From: Cupriavidus basilensis OR16
GTDB taxonomy: Bacteria > Pseudomonadota > Gammaproteobacteria > Burkholderiales > Burkholderiaceae
DNA length: 64,000 bases
Direction of reading: 5' to 3'
NCBI RefSeq assembly: GCF_000243095.1
Contig: NZ_AHJE01000031.1
Location: 1 to 64,000, forward strand
Shown here: positions 43,585 to 52,264 of the stretch, piece by piece
Layout of the letters: each line of letters begins with the position of its first letter
How positions within the stretch are numbered: position 1 is the stretch's first letter
Notes under the pieces: generated by a model
Databases searched by the model: none
The model's input: the letters and a program-made list of their open reading frames with translations, nothing else
What the model was told of the DNA's origin: nothing
Position numbers and translations under genes: made by a program

Positions 43585-44028
43585 ATGTCTATCCATGAAC
43601 AACACCTGCGGGAAGCGGTGCGCCTGGCCCACGCCAATCGCGCGCGTGGCGGCCGGCCCTTTGGCGCGGTGCTCGCGCTCGATGGCGAACTGGTGGCAAC
43701 CGGCGTCAACGACATCGTGCACAGCTTCGATCCCACCACGCACGCCGAGATGCAGGCCATCCGCGCCGCATGCCGCAAGCTGGGCCGGCCGAGCCTCAAG
43801 GGTGCCGTGGTGTACGCCAGCGGGCATCCGTGCCCGATGTGCCTGGCCGCGCTGACCATGACGGGCGTGGAGGCGGTGTACTACGCCTTCGACAATGCCG
43901 ACGCGGCGCCCTACGGGCTGTCGAGCGAGGCCGCCTACCAGGCGCTGCGCCTGCCGTTAGACCCGCCACCGCTGCCGCTCACGCGCCTGCCGGCAGGGAC
44001 GGCGGCGGCGGATCTATATGGGGCGTAG
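43585..44028 (+). CDS. Guanine-deaminase-like nucleobase deaminase
   Basis: The 147-residue protein is a cytidine-deaminase-fold enzyme of the bacterial guanine deaminase/nucleoside deaminase group: GGRPFGAVLALDGELVATGVN, zinc motif THAEM (catalytic Glu) and HPCPMC (two Cys ligands), VYASG before it, and VEAVYYAFDNADAAPYGLS after it. It would deaminate guanine or a related base in purine salvage or breakdown. The ATG at 43585 follows TGGAGA. The 44 kb repeats start 40 bases past its stop. Confidence 0.85.
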   Translation: MSIHEQHLREAVRLAHANRARGGRPFGAVLALDGELVATGVNDIVHSFDPTTHAEMQAIRAACRKLGRPSLKGAVVYASGHPCPMCLAALTMTGVEAVYYAFDNADAAPYGLSSEAAYQALRLPLDPPPLPLTRLPAGTAAADLYGA

Positions 44029-44067
44029 GACGGACGCCATGCGCAAAAACGCGCCGCGCAACCAAAG

Positions 44068-44161
44068 CGTACCCGTTTCTGCGCGCGCATTAAAACCCCA
44101 ACCGTACCCGTTTCTGCGTACTTTCCGGCCCACCGGAACAAGGAGCGTACCCGTTTCTGCG
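44068..44161 (+). repeat. Three copies of CGTACCCGTTTCTGCG
   Basis: The 16-base unit occurs at 44068-44083, 44103-44118 and 44146-44161 (start spacing 35 and 43), in the gap between two convergent genes. A fourth copy lies inverted at 6456-6471. The intervening bases differ. It is too irregular for a CRISPR array. Confidence 0.85.
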
Positions 44162-44191
44162 TGACGCGATGCGCCCGGTTGGCTGCCCCGA

Positions 44192-44635
44192 TCAGTAGGT
44201 TTTGTAGGGTAGGAACTTGCCCGACATCTCGATCTTCACGCGATCGCCATTCGGGTCGGCCTCACGCTGCAGGTCCATGCGGAAATCGATCGCGCTCATG
44301 ATGCCGTCGCCGAATTCCTCATGGATCAGCGCCTTGAAGGTCGTCCCGTAGATGCTGACCAATTCGTAGAAGCGGTAGATCAGCGGATCGGTCGGCACGG
44401 GAGTGGGCAGCGAGCCCTTGTAAGGCACGGTACGCAGCCACGGCCCGGCCTCCGGCGGCAAGCCAAAGATCTCCATTACGGCCTGCGCGCCGGGCGCGTC
44501 GAAGGCCATCTGGCCCAGGCAGGCGGCGGTCGTCCACTCCTTGCTCTTGCCGACCTTCTCGGCCACATCGGACCACCGAATGCCTTTGGTAACCTTGGCC
44601 TCGATGATCAGGTCCGTGATATCGCTGCGATTCAT
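44192..44635 (-). CDS. cynS: Cyanate hydratase (cyanase)
   Basis: The 147-residue protein is a full-length cyanase: an N-terminal helical domain (IIEAKVTKGIRWSDVAEKVGKSKEWTTAACLGQ) and the conserved catalytic C-terminal domain with DPLIYRFYELVSIYGTTFKALIHEEFGDGIMSAIDF, carrying the family's catalytic Arg, Glu and Ser. It converts cyanate and bicarbonate to ammonia and CO2. It diverges from the atzG-like gene cluster; both concern small C-N compounds, which may reflect shared nitrogen scavenging. Confidence 0.95.
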   Translation of the reverse strand: MNRSDITDLIIEAKVTKGIRWSDVAEKVGKSKEWTTAACLGQMAFDAPGAQAVMEIFGLPPEAGPWLRTVPYKGSLPTPVPTDPLIYRFYELVSIYGTTFKALIHEEFGDGIMSAIDFRMDLQREADPNGDRVKIEMSGKFLPYKTY

Positions 44636-45289
44636 TTGCGCTCCTCTGGATTCTGGTTTGGTGGGGCATGGCGTATGCCGCGACGCGGCGGCACCAGCGC
44701 CGGACAACGTCATGGAAGCCCGTCCAATCGCGAGCAAGCGGCGGTGCACGCGTTGTCGTACCGCGCCAGCGCGGCAAATGACGTAGCACCCGGCACGAGG
44801 GCCTGCAGCGCCAACACGACGAGAAGGATCGGCATCACACCTCCGGCAAGTTCCTGCGCACGATATGGGGACTCCGCACCACGCGTCAGGCATGCATCGG
44901 GTACGCATCAAGCAGTGCCGCCGCGTGCCAGCGTGGATCGGTGCGCGCATCACCGACCCTGCGCGCGCTCCCATGACAATGCACTCCGCGCAAGGTTCAT
45001 GCCACTGCACCGGGCACTTCGCCAGGCGGTGCATGCAAGCGCAGGCGCAACGCAGAGGCGCACCAAGGCCGCGGCGGCGCACGCACTGCCGCGGTGAATC
45101 ACGCCGCGCACGCGCACCCGTCACTGCCTCCGCGCCCCCAAGCGGTGCAGCGCGGCGGGTGGAATCCTGCCGCACGCCGGACATCGTGTCGCGTCGCACG
45201 TGGCACAGCCATTGCTTGCATACAAGATCGCATACAAGCAGGGGCGCAACGGCCGCGGTCAGAGACCCACGAACTCCCGGAGAAATGCC
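44636..45289. other. Divergent region between cynS and the atzG-like gene
   Basis: No gene is seen in these 654 bases. The right end carries a candidate operator (45215-45239). Several long frames here are empty of motifs. Confidence 0.4.
45215..45239. promoter_or_regulatory. Repeated GCATACAAG candidate GntR operator
   Basis: CTTGCATACAAG (45215-45226) and GCATACAAGC (45230-45239) repeat ATACAAG directly; the first also forms a TTG-N-ATACAA near-palindrome, like the sites of FCD-type GntR proteins. It lies 50 bases before the atzG-like gene, and a GntR/FCD gene is in the same operon. Confidence 0.45.
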
Positions 45290-45481
45290 ATGACCCAATT
45301 TTGCGACGAGACGCTGGCGCACTATGCCCGCAGCGCGCTCAAGCTGCACGGGCTGGAGCTGCCCAAGGACGCCGAGGCGCGCGTGATCGAACAATTCCTG
45401 CGCGTTGCCGCAGTAGCGGCGCCCATGCTGGCGCACCCGCTGGACGCGCATGAAGCGCCGGCACCGGTGTACCGGCCATGA
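45290..45481 (+). CDS. AtzG-like small amidase-partner protein (DUF4089)
   Basis: The 63-residue protein (YARSALKLHGLELPKDAEARVIEQFLRVAAVAAPMLAHPLDAHEAPAPVYRP) matches the AtzG/DUF4089 family, the small subunit that partners an amidase of the AtzE type (1-carboxybiuret hydrolase in cyanuric acid breakdown and relatives). The C-terminal PVYRP is characteristic. The next gene should be that amidase; only its first codons are present here. The ATG at 45290 follows CCCGGAG. Confidence 0.8.
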   Translation: MTQFCDETLAHYARSALKLHGLELPKDAEARVIEQFLRVAAVAAPMLAHPLDAHEAPAPVYRP

Positions 45482-45567
45482 ACGCGCGCGATGCCGTGTT
45501 CGAATCCGCACTGGCGATCCGCAGCGACATCGACGCCGGCGCATTGCTAACGCAGGCCGCGGCATGA
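45478..45567 (+). pseudogene. Stub of AtzE-like amidase
   Basis: A 29-codon frame (MNARDAVFESALAIRSDID, then AGALLTQAAA) starts inside the atzG-like stop (ATGA) and ends inside the next gene's start (ATGA). It reads like the N-terminal helix of an AtzE-type amidase, and normally about 450 residues should follow. The amidase body, with its Ser-Ser-Lys catalytic triad, is missing, consistent with an internal deletion that left the flanking genes intact. Confidence 0.6.
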
Positions 45568-46265
45568 GCGGCGCCGAGATCCGTGTCGTCTCGCGCGCCG
45601 AAGCGGTCTATGCGCAGCTGCGCGACGACATCTTCGAGTTCCGGATGCTGCCCGGCGACCGCTTCACCGAAGGCGAGATCGCCCAGCGCCTGGGCGTATC
45701 GCGCACGCCGGTGCGCGAGGCGCTCCTGCGGCTGCAATCCGATGCGCTGGTGCAGGTGTATTTCCGCAGCGGCTGGGAGGTGGTGCCACTGGATTTCACC
45801 CGCTTCGACGAGCTATACGAACTGCGCAAGCTGATCGAGCTCAACGCCGTGCGCATGCTGTGCACGCACGCCGCGCCCGCGGTGGATCACGCCGCGCTAG
45901 CCCAGCTCGCCCAGTTCTGGCAGGTGCCGCGGGACGCGCGGCTGGATGATGGCCGCCTGGTGGCCCAACACGACGAAGGCTTCCACGCGGCGCTGGTGGC
46001 GGCGGCTGGCAATCGCGAAATCGCCAGCGTGCACCGGCAGGTGACCGAGCGCATCCGCATCGTCCGCCGGCTCGATTTCACGTACGCCGCGCGCGTGACC
46101 GCCACCTACGACGAGCACGCCGCCATCCTGTGCGAGATCCAGCGCCAGCGCGCGGAGCCAGCCGTGCTGCTGCTGTCAAGCCATATTGAAGAAAGCCGCG
46201 CCGAGGTGCGCAAGATCACGCTGCACCGCTTGCAGACGATACGCACTGACGGCGCGCGCGCCTGA
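45564..46265 (+). CDS. GntR/FCD-family transcriptional regulator
   Basis: The 233-residue protein has an N-terminal GntR winged helix (AVYAQLRDDIFEFRMLPGDRFTEGEIAQRLGVSRTPVREALLRLQSDALVQV) and an FCD effector domain of alpha-helices with metal/ligand residues (DELYELRKLIELNAV, HDEGFHAALVAAAGNREI, YDEHAAIL). FCD-type regulators often sense carboxylates or amides. It starts within the amidase stub's stop codon. A candidate operator lies in front of the operon, which suggests autoregulation. Confidence 0.88.
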   Translation: MSGAEIRVVSRAEAVYAQLRDDIFEFRMLPGDRFTEGEIAQRLGVSRTPVREALLRLQSDALVQVYFRSGWEVVPLDFTRFDELYELRKLIELNAVRMLCTHAAPAVDHAALAQLAQFWQVPRDARLDDGRLVAQHDEGFHAALVAAAGNREIASVHRQVTERIRIVRRLDFTYAARVTATYDEHAAILCEIQRQRAEPAVLLLSSHIEESRAEVRKITLHRLQTIRTDGARA

Positions 46266-46380
46266 CACGCGGCTTTGCGCAGGCGGTGGCCGATCCGCGC
46301 TTCGTCGCCACCCGCGCGCAAGCGGGCCGCTGCACAGGTAAATCCTTGCGAGAGTTATTTCCGATGTAACGCCACATTAC

Positions 46381-46410
46381 GGGACCGGCCACGGTTCCGT
46401 TTTCTTTTTG
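46381..46410 (+). terminator. Terminator after gntR
   Basis: GGACCG and CGGTTCC pair (one bulged T) around GCCA, followed by GTTTTCTTTTT. It is about 115 bases past the gntR stop. No gene is seen in 46266-46619. Confidence 0.6.
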
Positions 46411-46619
46411 GTACTGCCGCCAGCCCTGCGGCGGCACCCGCATGCCCAATGCCGGCAAGGCTTGGCGGGTGGCGTCCAGGGGCCCGGAAGGCCTCGCCGA
46501 AGGTGACGCCGAGGCCCTTGAAAGTGTGATTGCGCCTTACAAGTGCAAGCACACCGGCGCGGGCCCGATGGCTACAGTGGGGCCATGTTCAACGCGAAGC
46601 CAGTCACGGAGTCCCCAAC

Positions 46620-46739
46620 ATGAAACGCGCCATCGCCCTGGTAGTCCTGCTCTCCTCCGCAGCGGCCCTGCTCTCCGCCTGCATCGTGGTACCCCCGCGT
46701 GGCGGCCCGCCGCCGTACCGTTACCACGACCGCTATTGA
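46620..46739 (+). CDS. Very small lipoprotein
   Basis: A 39-residue product: basic start, hydrophobic stretch (IALVVLLSSAAALLSAC) with lipobox LSAC and a short Pro/Arg/Tyr-rich tail (PPRGGPPPYRYHDRY). It resembles small entericidin-like or structural lipoproteins only in overall shape. The ATG at 46620 sits a few bases after CGGAG. The WxxGxW-type gene follows 69 bases later and may be cotranscribed. Confidence 0.65.
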   Translation: MKRAIALVVLLSSAAALLSACIVVPPRGGPPPYRYHDRY

Positions 46740-46808
46740 GCGGCCGCCGGCAAGACGCACGTGCCGGCCCCGCATCCGACACCTCGTTCGCATCCCTGGA
46801 GTTGAACC

Positions 46809-47141
46809 ATGAAACGCCAACTGCTGCTCGCCCTCATTACCCTTGCCGCTGGCGCCGCGCTTGGCCTGGTCTCGCCGGCCCAGGCCCAGGCCTATCCCCC
46901 GGGCTACCACGGCAGCCCATACATGGGTCCGGCCCCGCCGCCGCCGCGCTATGAGCCGCGCCCGCCGGGCCGCCCTGGCCAGGCATGGGTACCGGGACAC
47001 TGGAACGCACACGGCGGCAGCTATGCCTGGCGCGGCGGCTACTGGCAGCGCGAACGCCCGGGTCACCGCTATGTGCCCGAGCGCTGGGTGCAAGGCCCGC
47101 ACGGCGGCTGGGTGATGCGGCCCGGCTACTGGACCCGCTAA
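46809..47141 (+). CDS. Exported YXWGXW-repeat-like protein
   Basis: The 110-residue protein has a signal peptide (LLLALITLAAGAALGLVSPAQA), a Pro-rich linker and aromatic-rich repeats W-V-P-G-H-W, then WRGGYWQRERPGHRYVPERWVQGPHGGWVMRPGYW. It resembles short exported W-x-x-G-x-W proteins, whose role is not known. The start codon follows CTGGAG. An intrinsic terminator lies 38 bases past its stop. Confidence 0.75.
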   Translation: MKRQLLLALITLAAGAALGLVSPAQAQAYPPGYHGSPYMGPAPPPPRYEPRPPGRPGQAWVPGHWNAHGGSYAWRGGYWQRERPGHRYVPERWVQGPHGGWVMRPGYWTR

Positions 47142-47178
47142 GCCGGGGCTTCCCGGCACCGTACAAGGCAGCCACATA

Positions 47179-47214
47179 CGCCGTCCCGCTTTGCGCGCAG
47201 ACGGCGCTTTTTTT
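47179..47214 (+). terminator. Intrinsic terminator
   Basis: CGCCGTC (47179-47185) pairs with GACGGCG (47200-47206), followed by C and seven T residues (47208-47214). Confidence 0.9.
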
Positions 47215-47375
47215 CGTGCTTGCATAGCGTACATGGCCCGCCGCGCCAGCGCGCCATCGAGTGTGTGCTAGCCAACAGTCCCCCCCGCGGCCCGGCATTA
47301 CAGTCACCTCACTACCCGTCACCCGGCTCGCCGCGAACGCGAGCCAGGCTTCGTGCTGCGTGAAGGAGACATGCC

Positions 47376-48800
47376 ATGGCAGACGATAAGCAGATCGTAC
47401 CGGTCATCCTGTGTGGCGGCGCGGGCTCGCGGCTGTGGCCATTATCCCGTGACGGCTATCCCAAGCAGTTCCTGCGCCTGCTCGGAAAGGACTCGCTGCT
47501 GCAGGACACCCTGCTGCGCGTACGGGAGATTCCCGGCGTGCAGGATCCCATCCTGGTCAGCAATGAAGCGCATCGTTTCGTCGTGGCCGAACAGGCGCGC
47601 GAGGCAGGCTGCGCGCTGTCCGCCATCGTGCTCGAGCCGCATCCTCGCAATACCGCGCCCGCCGCGGCGGTGGCCGCGCTGCAGGCACGCAGCGGCGGCG
47701 GCGACCCGGTGCTGCTGGTGCTGCCCTCCGATCACCTGATCCGCGACCGCGCCGCCTTCACCCAGACCGTATGCCAGGGCAGCGCCGTGGCCGCGGCCGG
47801 CGTGGTGGTGACGCTGGGCGTGGTACCCACGTTCGCCGCCACCGGCTACGGCTATATCAAGGCGGTGCCCAGCAATACGGCCGACTTGCTTTCGGTCGCG
47901 CGCTTCGTCGAGAAACCCTCGCTGGAAATGGCCACCGGCTACCTGCAGGAAGGCAACTGCTTCTGGAACAGCGGCATCTTCCTGTTCCGCGCCTCCGTCT
48001 ATCTCGCCGCGCTGGAGCGGTTCGCCCCCGATATCCTGCTGGCCGCGCAAGAGGCGATGGTGCGCGGCCACCGCGACCTGGACTTCTTCCGGCTCGACGC
48101 CGATGCCTTCGCCGCCTGCCGCTCCGACTCGATCGACTACGCCGTGATGGAACACCTGCGCGACGCGCAAATGGCACCGCTGTCGGCCGGCTGGAGCGAT
48201 GTGGGTTCCTGGGATGCGGTCTGGAAGGCCGCCGAGAAGACCGCCGACGGCAACGTGGCGATCGGCGACGTGGTCACGCACCACGCGCAGGGCTGCCTCG
48301 TCCACGCCTCGCACCGCATGGTGGCGGTCGCGGGCCTGGACGACGTGATGGTGGTGGAAACGCCGGACGTGGTGCTGGTGGTCCACAAGGATCACTGCCA
48401 GGACGTGAAGCAACTGGTGGAAACGGTGCGCGCCCAGGGCCGCCCCGAGGCCACCCAGCACCGCAAGGTATACCGGCCCTGGGGCGCCTACGACGCCGTG
48501 GACCACGGCACGCGCTATCAGGTCAAGCGCATCACGGTCAAACCCGGCGCCAAGCTCTCGCTGCAACTGCATCACCACCGTGCCGAACACTGGGTGGTGG
48601 TTTCCGGCACGGCGCGCGTGCGCCGCGGCGACGTCGAGTACCTGCTGACCGAAGACCAATCCACGTATATCCCGATCGGCGAGACGCACAGCCTTGAAAA
48701 CCCCGGCCGGATCCCGCTCGAACTGATCGAGATCCAGTCCGGCTCCTACCTTGGCGAAGACGACATCATCCGGATGGCAGATATCTATGGGCGCACATGA
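47376..48800 (+). CDS. manC: Mannose-1-phosphate guanylyltransferase / mannose-6-phosphate isomerase
   Basis: This 474-residue bifunctional enzyme supplies GDP-mannose. The N-terminal nucleotidyltransferase carries [28 protein letters not shown] and FVEKP; the C-terminal cupin isomerase carries [44 protein letters not shown] (metal ligands) and [12 protein letters not shown]. The ATG at 47376 opens the exopolysaccharide gene set and overlaps gmd by 14 bases at its end. Upstream is a terminator of the previous unit, so a promoter should lie in 47215-47375. Confidence 0.95.
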   Translation: MADDKQIVPVILCGGAGSRLWPLSRDGYPKQFLRLLGKDSLLQDTLLRVREIPGVQDPILVSNEAHRFVVAEQAREAGCALSAIVLEPHPRNTAPAAAVAALQARSGGGDPVLLVLPSDHLIRDRAAFTQTVCQGSAVAAAGVVVTLGVVPTFAATGYGYIKAVPSNTADLLSVARFVEKPSLEMATGYLQEGNCFWNSGIFLFRASVYLAALERFAPDILLAAQEAMVRGHRDLDFFRLDADAFAACRSDSIDYAVMEHLRDAQMAPLSAGWSDVGSWDAVWKAAEKTADGNVAIGDVVTHHAQGCLVHASHRMVAVAGLDDVMVVETPDVVLVVHKDHCQDVKQLVETVRAQGRPEATQHRKVYRPWGAYDAVDHGTRYQVKRITVKPGAKLSLQLHHHRAEHWVVVSGTARVRRGDVEYLLTEDQSTYIPIGETHSLENPGRIPLELIEIQSGSYLGEDDIIRMADIYGRT

Positions 48801-50007
48801 CCTCGAACCCCTTGGCCGGCTCGCCACCAGCGAGCTGCAGCCCGAAGCCAGCGGCAACGCCGGCAGCGGCGGGGCGCAACGCCCGCGCCGCGCGCTGATC
48901 ACCGGCATCACCGGGCAGGACGGTGCCTACCTGTGCGAGCTGCTGATTGCCAAAGGCTACGAGGTACACGGCATCAAGCGCCGCAGTTCGCTGTTCAATA
49001 CCGAGCGCATCGACCACCTGTACCAGGATCCGCAAGCGCCCAGGCGCAACCTGATCCTGCATCACGGGGACATGACCGACACCGCCAGCCTGGTGCGGGT
49101 GGTGCAGCAATCGCAACCCGACGAGATCTACAACCTGGCGGCGCAAAGCCATGTGCAGGTGTCGTTCGAGGAGCCGGAGTACACCGCGAACACGGATGCG
49201 CTGGGCACGCTGCGCCTGCTCGAAGCCGTGCGCATCCTTGGCCTGGAGAAACAAACTCGCTTTTACCAGGCGTCCACGTCCGAGCTGTACGGCCTGGTGC
49301 AGGAAACACCGCAAAAGGAGACCACCCCGTTCTACCCGCGCAGCCCCTATGCCGCCGCCAAGCTGTACGCCTACTGGATCACGGTGAACTATCGCGAGGC
49401 CTACGGCATGTATGCCTGCAACGGCATCCTGTTCAACCATGAAAGCCCGGTGCGCGGCGAGACCTTCGTCACGCGCAAGATCACGCGGGCGATCGCGCGC
49501 ATCGCGCTAGGGCTGCAGGACACGCTGTATCTCGGCAACCTGTCGGCCCTGCGCGACTGGGGCCACGCACGCGACTACGTGGAAATGCAGTGGCTGATGC
49601 TGCAGCAGGACACGGCCGAGGACTATGTGATCGCCAGCGGCGAGCAGCACAGCGTGCGCGAGTTCGTGCAGCTGGCCTCGCTGGAGCTCGGCATCACGGT
49701 GCGCTTCGAGGGCAACGGCGCCGATGAGGTGGGCGTGGTGGAGCGCGTCGATGCCGCCACCGGCCCGGTGGTTGCGCGCTGCAAGGTAGGCGATGTGATC
49801 ATACGGGTGGATGCGCGTTACTTCCGGCCCACCGAGGTAGAGACATTGCTGGGCGATGCCAGCAAGGCGCGCGAACAGCTGGGCTGGTCGCCGCGCACCA
49901 GCTTCGCGGCGTTGGTGCGGGAGATGGTGGAGGCGGACTTCGCCGCGGCGCGGCGCGATGCGTTCGTCAAGCTGGCTGGGTTCCGGGCTTACGACCATCA
50001 TGAGTGA
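48787..50007 (+). CDS. gmd: GDP-mannose 4,6-dehydratase
   Basis: The 406-residue protein is an SDR-type dehydratase: [32 protein letters not shown] at the NADP site, [12 protein letters not shown] region with catalytic Thr/Ser and Glu, [15 protein letters not shown] (Tyr-x-x-x-Lys) and [16 protein letters not shown]. It makes GDP-4-keto-6-deoxymannose. An extra 30 residues precede the usual start. It overlaps manC and fcl, forming a tight operon. Confidence 0.95.
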   Translation: MGAHDLEPLGRLATSELQPEASGNAGSGGAQRPRRALITGITGQDGAYLCELLIAKGYEVHGIKRRSSLFNTERIDHLYQDPQAPRRNLILHHGDMTDTASLVRVVQQSQPDEIYNLAAQSHVQVSFEEPEYTANTDALGTLRLLEAVRILGLEKQTRFYQASTSELYGLVQETPQKETTPFYPRSPYAAAKLYAYWITVNYREAYGMYACNGILFNHESPVRGETFVTRKITRAIARIALGLQDTLYLGNLSALRDWGHARDYVEMQWLMLQQDTAEDYVIASGEQHSVREFVQLASLELGITVRFEGNGADEVGVVERVDAATGPVVARCKVGDVIIRVDARYFRPTEVETLLGDASKAREQLGWSPRTSFAALVREMVEADFAAARRDAFVKLAGFRAYDHHE

Positions 50008-51046
50008 AACCGGCACCGCAGTGTCAAACGATCCCACATCGTCATCGGCGCCCCCGCCTGCGCGGCCATCGCGTGTGTTCGTGGCGGGACACCGCGGCAT
50101 GGTTGGCTCGGCCATCGTGCGCGCGCTGGAGGCACGCGGACAGGCCAGCGTCATCACGCGCAGCCACGCCGAGCTCGACCTCACCGACCAGCAGCAGGTA
50201 CGCGCGTTCTTTGCCACCGCGGCCGTCGACGCAGTCTATCTGGCAGCCGCCCGCGTGGGCGGCATCCACGCCAACCGCACCTATCCGGCCGAGTTCATCC
50301 AGCAGAACCTGATGATCGCGGCCAACGTCATCCACGAGGCATGGCGCGCGGGCGTCGCGCGCCTGCTGTTCCTCGGATCGAGCTGCATCTACCCTAAGTT
50401 CGCGCCCCAGCCCATCGGCGAAGCCGCGCTGCTCACCGGGCCACTCGAGCCCACCAATGCGCCCTACGCCCTGGCCAAGATCGCCGGGATTGCGCTGTGC
50501 GAGAGCTACAACCGCCAGTACCGCACCGACTACCGCTGCGTGATGCCGACCAACCTCTACGGCCCGGGCGACAACTATCACCCCGACAACAGCCACGTGA
50601 TACCAGGCCTGCTGCGGCGCTTCCACGAAGCCGGCATGGCGCACGCCCGGTGCGTGACGGTATGGGGCAGCGGCACGCCGTTGCGCGAGTTCCTTTACGC
50701 GGACGACCTGGCCGCGGCATGCCTGCATGTGATGGCACTGCCCGAAGACGCATACCGCCAGACCGCGCCGGCCGGATTCCTGAACGTAGGCAGCGATGAG
50801 GAAGTCAGCATCCGCGAACTGGCGGGGCTGGTGGCGCAGACCGTGAGCTTTCGCGGCGACATTGTCTTCGACAGCGGCAAGCCCGACGGCACGCCGCGCA
50901 AGCGGCTTGACTGCGCGGCGCTCGCCGCCACCGGCTGGCAACCGGCCGTGGCGCTGCGCGACGGCCTGCGCCTGGCTTACCTGGACGCATTGCAAAGCGG
51001 AAGGCTGGCGCATGGCACGGCGCCCGCACAACCCGTGGAGGCCTGA
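50000..51046 (+). CDS. fcl: GDP-L-fucose synthase
   Basis: The 348-residue protein is a GMER/Fcl epimerase-reductase: [19 protein letters not shown] at the cofactor site, [56 protein letters not shown] (Tyr-x-x-x-Lys) and [25 protein letters not shown]. It turns the Gmd product into GDP-L-fucose. About 25 residues precede the usual N terminus. It overlaps gmd by 8 bases and is followed one base later by a glycosyltransferase. Confidence 0.95.
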   Translation: MSETGTAVSNDPTSSSAPPPARPSRVFVAGHRGMVGSAIVRALEARGQASVITRSHAELDLTDQQQVRAFFATAAVDAVYLAAARVGGIHANRTYPAEFIQQNLMIAANVIHEAWRAGVARLLFLGSSCIYPKFAPQPIGEAALLTGPLEPTNAPYALAKIAGIALCESYNRQYRTDYRCVMPTNLYGPGDNYHPDNSHVIPGLLRRFHEAGMAHARCVTVWGSGTPLREFLYADDLAAACLHVMALPEDAYRQTAPAGFLNVGSDEEVSIRELAGLVAQTVSFRGDIVFDSGKPDGTPRKRLDCAALAATGWQPAVALRDGLRLAYLDALQSGRLAHGTAPAQPVEA

Positions 51047-51047
51047 C

Positions 51048-52139
51048 ATGAAACCCTTGCTCCGCCATCCCGGCAAGCGTGCACGGCCCCAGGCCGCTGC
51101 GCCTGCCGCGTCCACCGCGCCAGCTACCTCGACCGCCAGCGGCGCGGCAGCGCATCCCGGCGCGCTCTGGCCCGGGCAGGTCGTCTTTCCCACTGGCAGC
51201 GCCGATGCTGGCCGGTGGCGGCGCTGCCTGCAACAGATGCGCGCCATCTCGCTCAGTCCCGGCGCGCTGGTGGTGTTGGCGGGCCAGAGCCGGCTGGAGA
51301 ACTGGGCCATGCTGCTGGCCAGCATGGCCCTGGGCCGGCGGCGCGCGGCATTCTTCCATGGCGCCGCCTTTGCTAGCGTTCCCGGCCGCCTTGGCGCGCT
51401 GGCCGACGCGGTCTTGCTGCGCCATTGCCAGGGCGTCTTCGTGGGCAGCGAGCGCGGCTGTGCGCGTGCCATCGCCGCCGCTGTGCCACCGCGCAAGATC
51501 TTTGCCTGCCGCCCGCCAGCCGTGCTGCCGGACGGCTTCAACGCCGCCGCCGAACTGCGCTCGCGGGTCGAGCACGCACCGCCGCCGCATGCGCCGCACT
51601 TCCTGCATGTCGGCAACCTTACGCACGATCCGGCCCTGGTGCTGCTGCTCCACGCCTTTGCCGGCGCGCGGCAGGCATGGCCGGCGGCCACGATGTCGCT
51701 GGTGGGCACCGGCCACGCCTATGGCCGGCTGCGCACCATGGCCGACGCGCTCGGGCTGGGGGCGTCGATACGCTTCCTGGGCGCGATGGCGCCGGCGGAC
51801 TTCGCCGCCGAGTACCGCAAGGCAAGCTGCCTGGTACTGCCCGATGCCGCGCAGCGCTGGCATCCGCTGGTACGCGAGGCGCTGAGCTATGGCTGCCCGG
51901 TGCTGGTGAGCGTGAACAACGACGACGCCGGCGAACTCATCCGCGACGGCATCACCGGCCTGTACTTCAAGGCGGGCGACGCCGGTGCGCTGGCCAAGTG
52001 CCTGGCGCAGGTCCCCACGCGTTTTGCCGATGCCGCCGCCACCGCCGCGCGCTGCCAGGCCGCCGCACTGGAGGACTCCCCCGCGTCCGCGGGCAGGGCC
52101 ATCGCCGCCGGCTGCGTGCGGATCATGGCCGCGGACTAG
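51048..52139 (+). CDS. Family-4-type glycosyltransferase
   Basis: The 363-residue protein has a low-complexity, Ala/Pro-rich start (about 1-35) and a C-terminal GT-B domain with HFLHVGNLTHDPALVLLLHAFAG, GTGHAYGRLRTMADALGLGASIRFLGAM and a degenerate retaining motif HPLVREALSYGCPVLVSV. Its first Rossmann half is shorter than in most GT4 enzymes. It is expected to add a sugar to the fucose-containing repeat unit. Confidence 0.8.
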   Translation: MKPLLRHPGKRARPQAAAPAASTAPATSTASGAAAHPGALWPGQVVFPTGSADAGRWRRCLQQMRAISLSPGALVVLAGQSRLENWAMLLASMALGRRRAAFFHGAAFASVPGRLGALADAVLLRHCQGVFVGSERGCARAIAAAVPPRKIFACRPPAVLPDGFNAAAELRSRVEHAPPPHAPHFLHVGNLTHDPALVLLLHAFAGARQAWPAATMSLVGTGHAYGRLRTMADALGLGASIRFLGAMAPADFAAEYRKASCLVLPDAAQRWHPLVREALSYGCPVLVSVNNDDAGELIRDGITGLYFKAGDAGALAKCLAQVPTRFADAAATAARCQAAALEDSPASAGRAIAAGCVRIMAAD

Positions 52140-52213
52140 GAGCGCGCCGGCATGCACCGCCACGCTCCTGGTCCGCAGTGGCTTAACGCCCGCGTACCGC
52201 CGCACAGGGCACC

Positions 52214-52258
52214 GGCGCCATTGGCGCCATTGACGCCATTGACGCCACTGACGCTACC
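52214..52258 (+). repeat. Nine-base tandem repeat before wcaI
   Basis: Five imperfect units of G-[GA]-CGCCATT run in tandem over 45 bases, ending six bases before the wcaI start. The unit is three codons long, so length changes would alter the spacing of the translation signals but not a frame. Confidence 0.75.
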
Positions 52259-52264
52259 GTTGCC

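Noticed and set aside
44068..44161. Possible CRISPR array
   Set aside because: Only three 16-base repeats with 19- and 27-base gaps and no cas genes; a fourth copy lies far away in reverse orientation.
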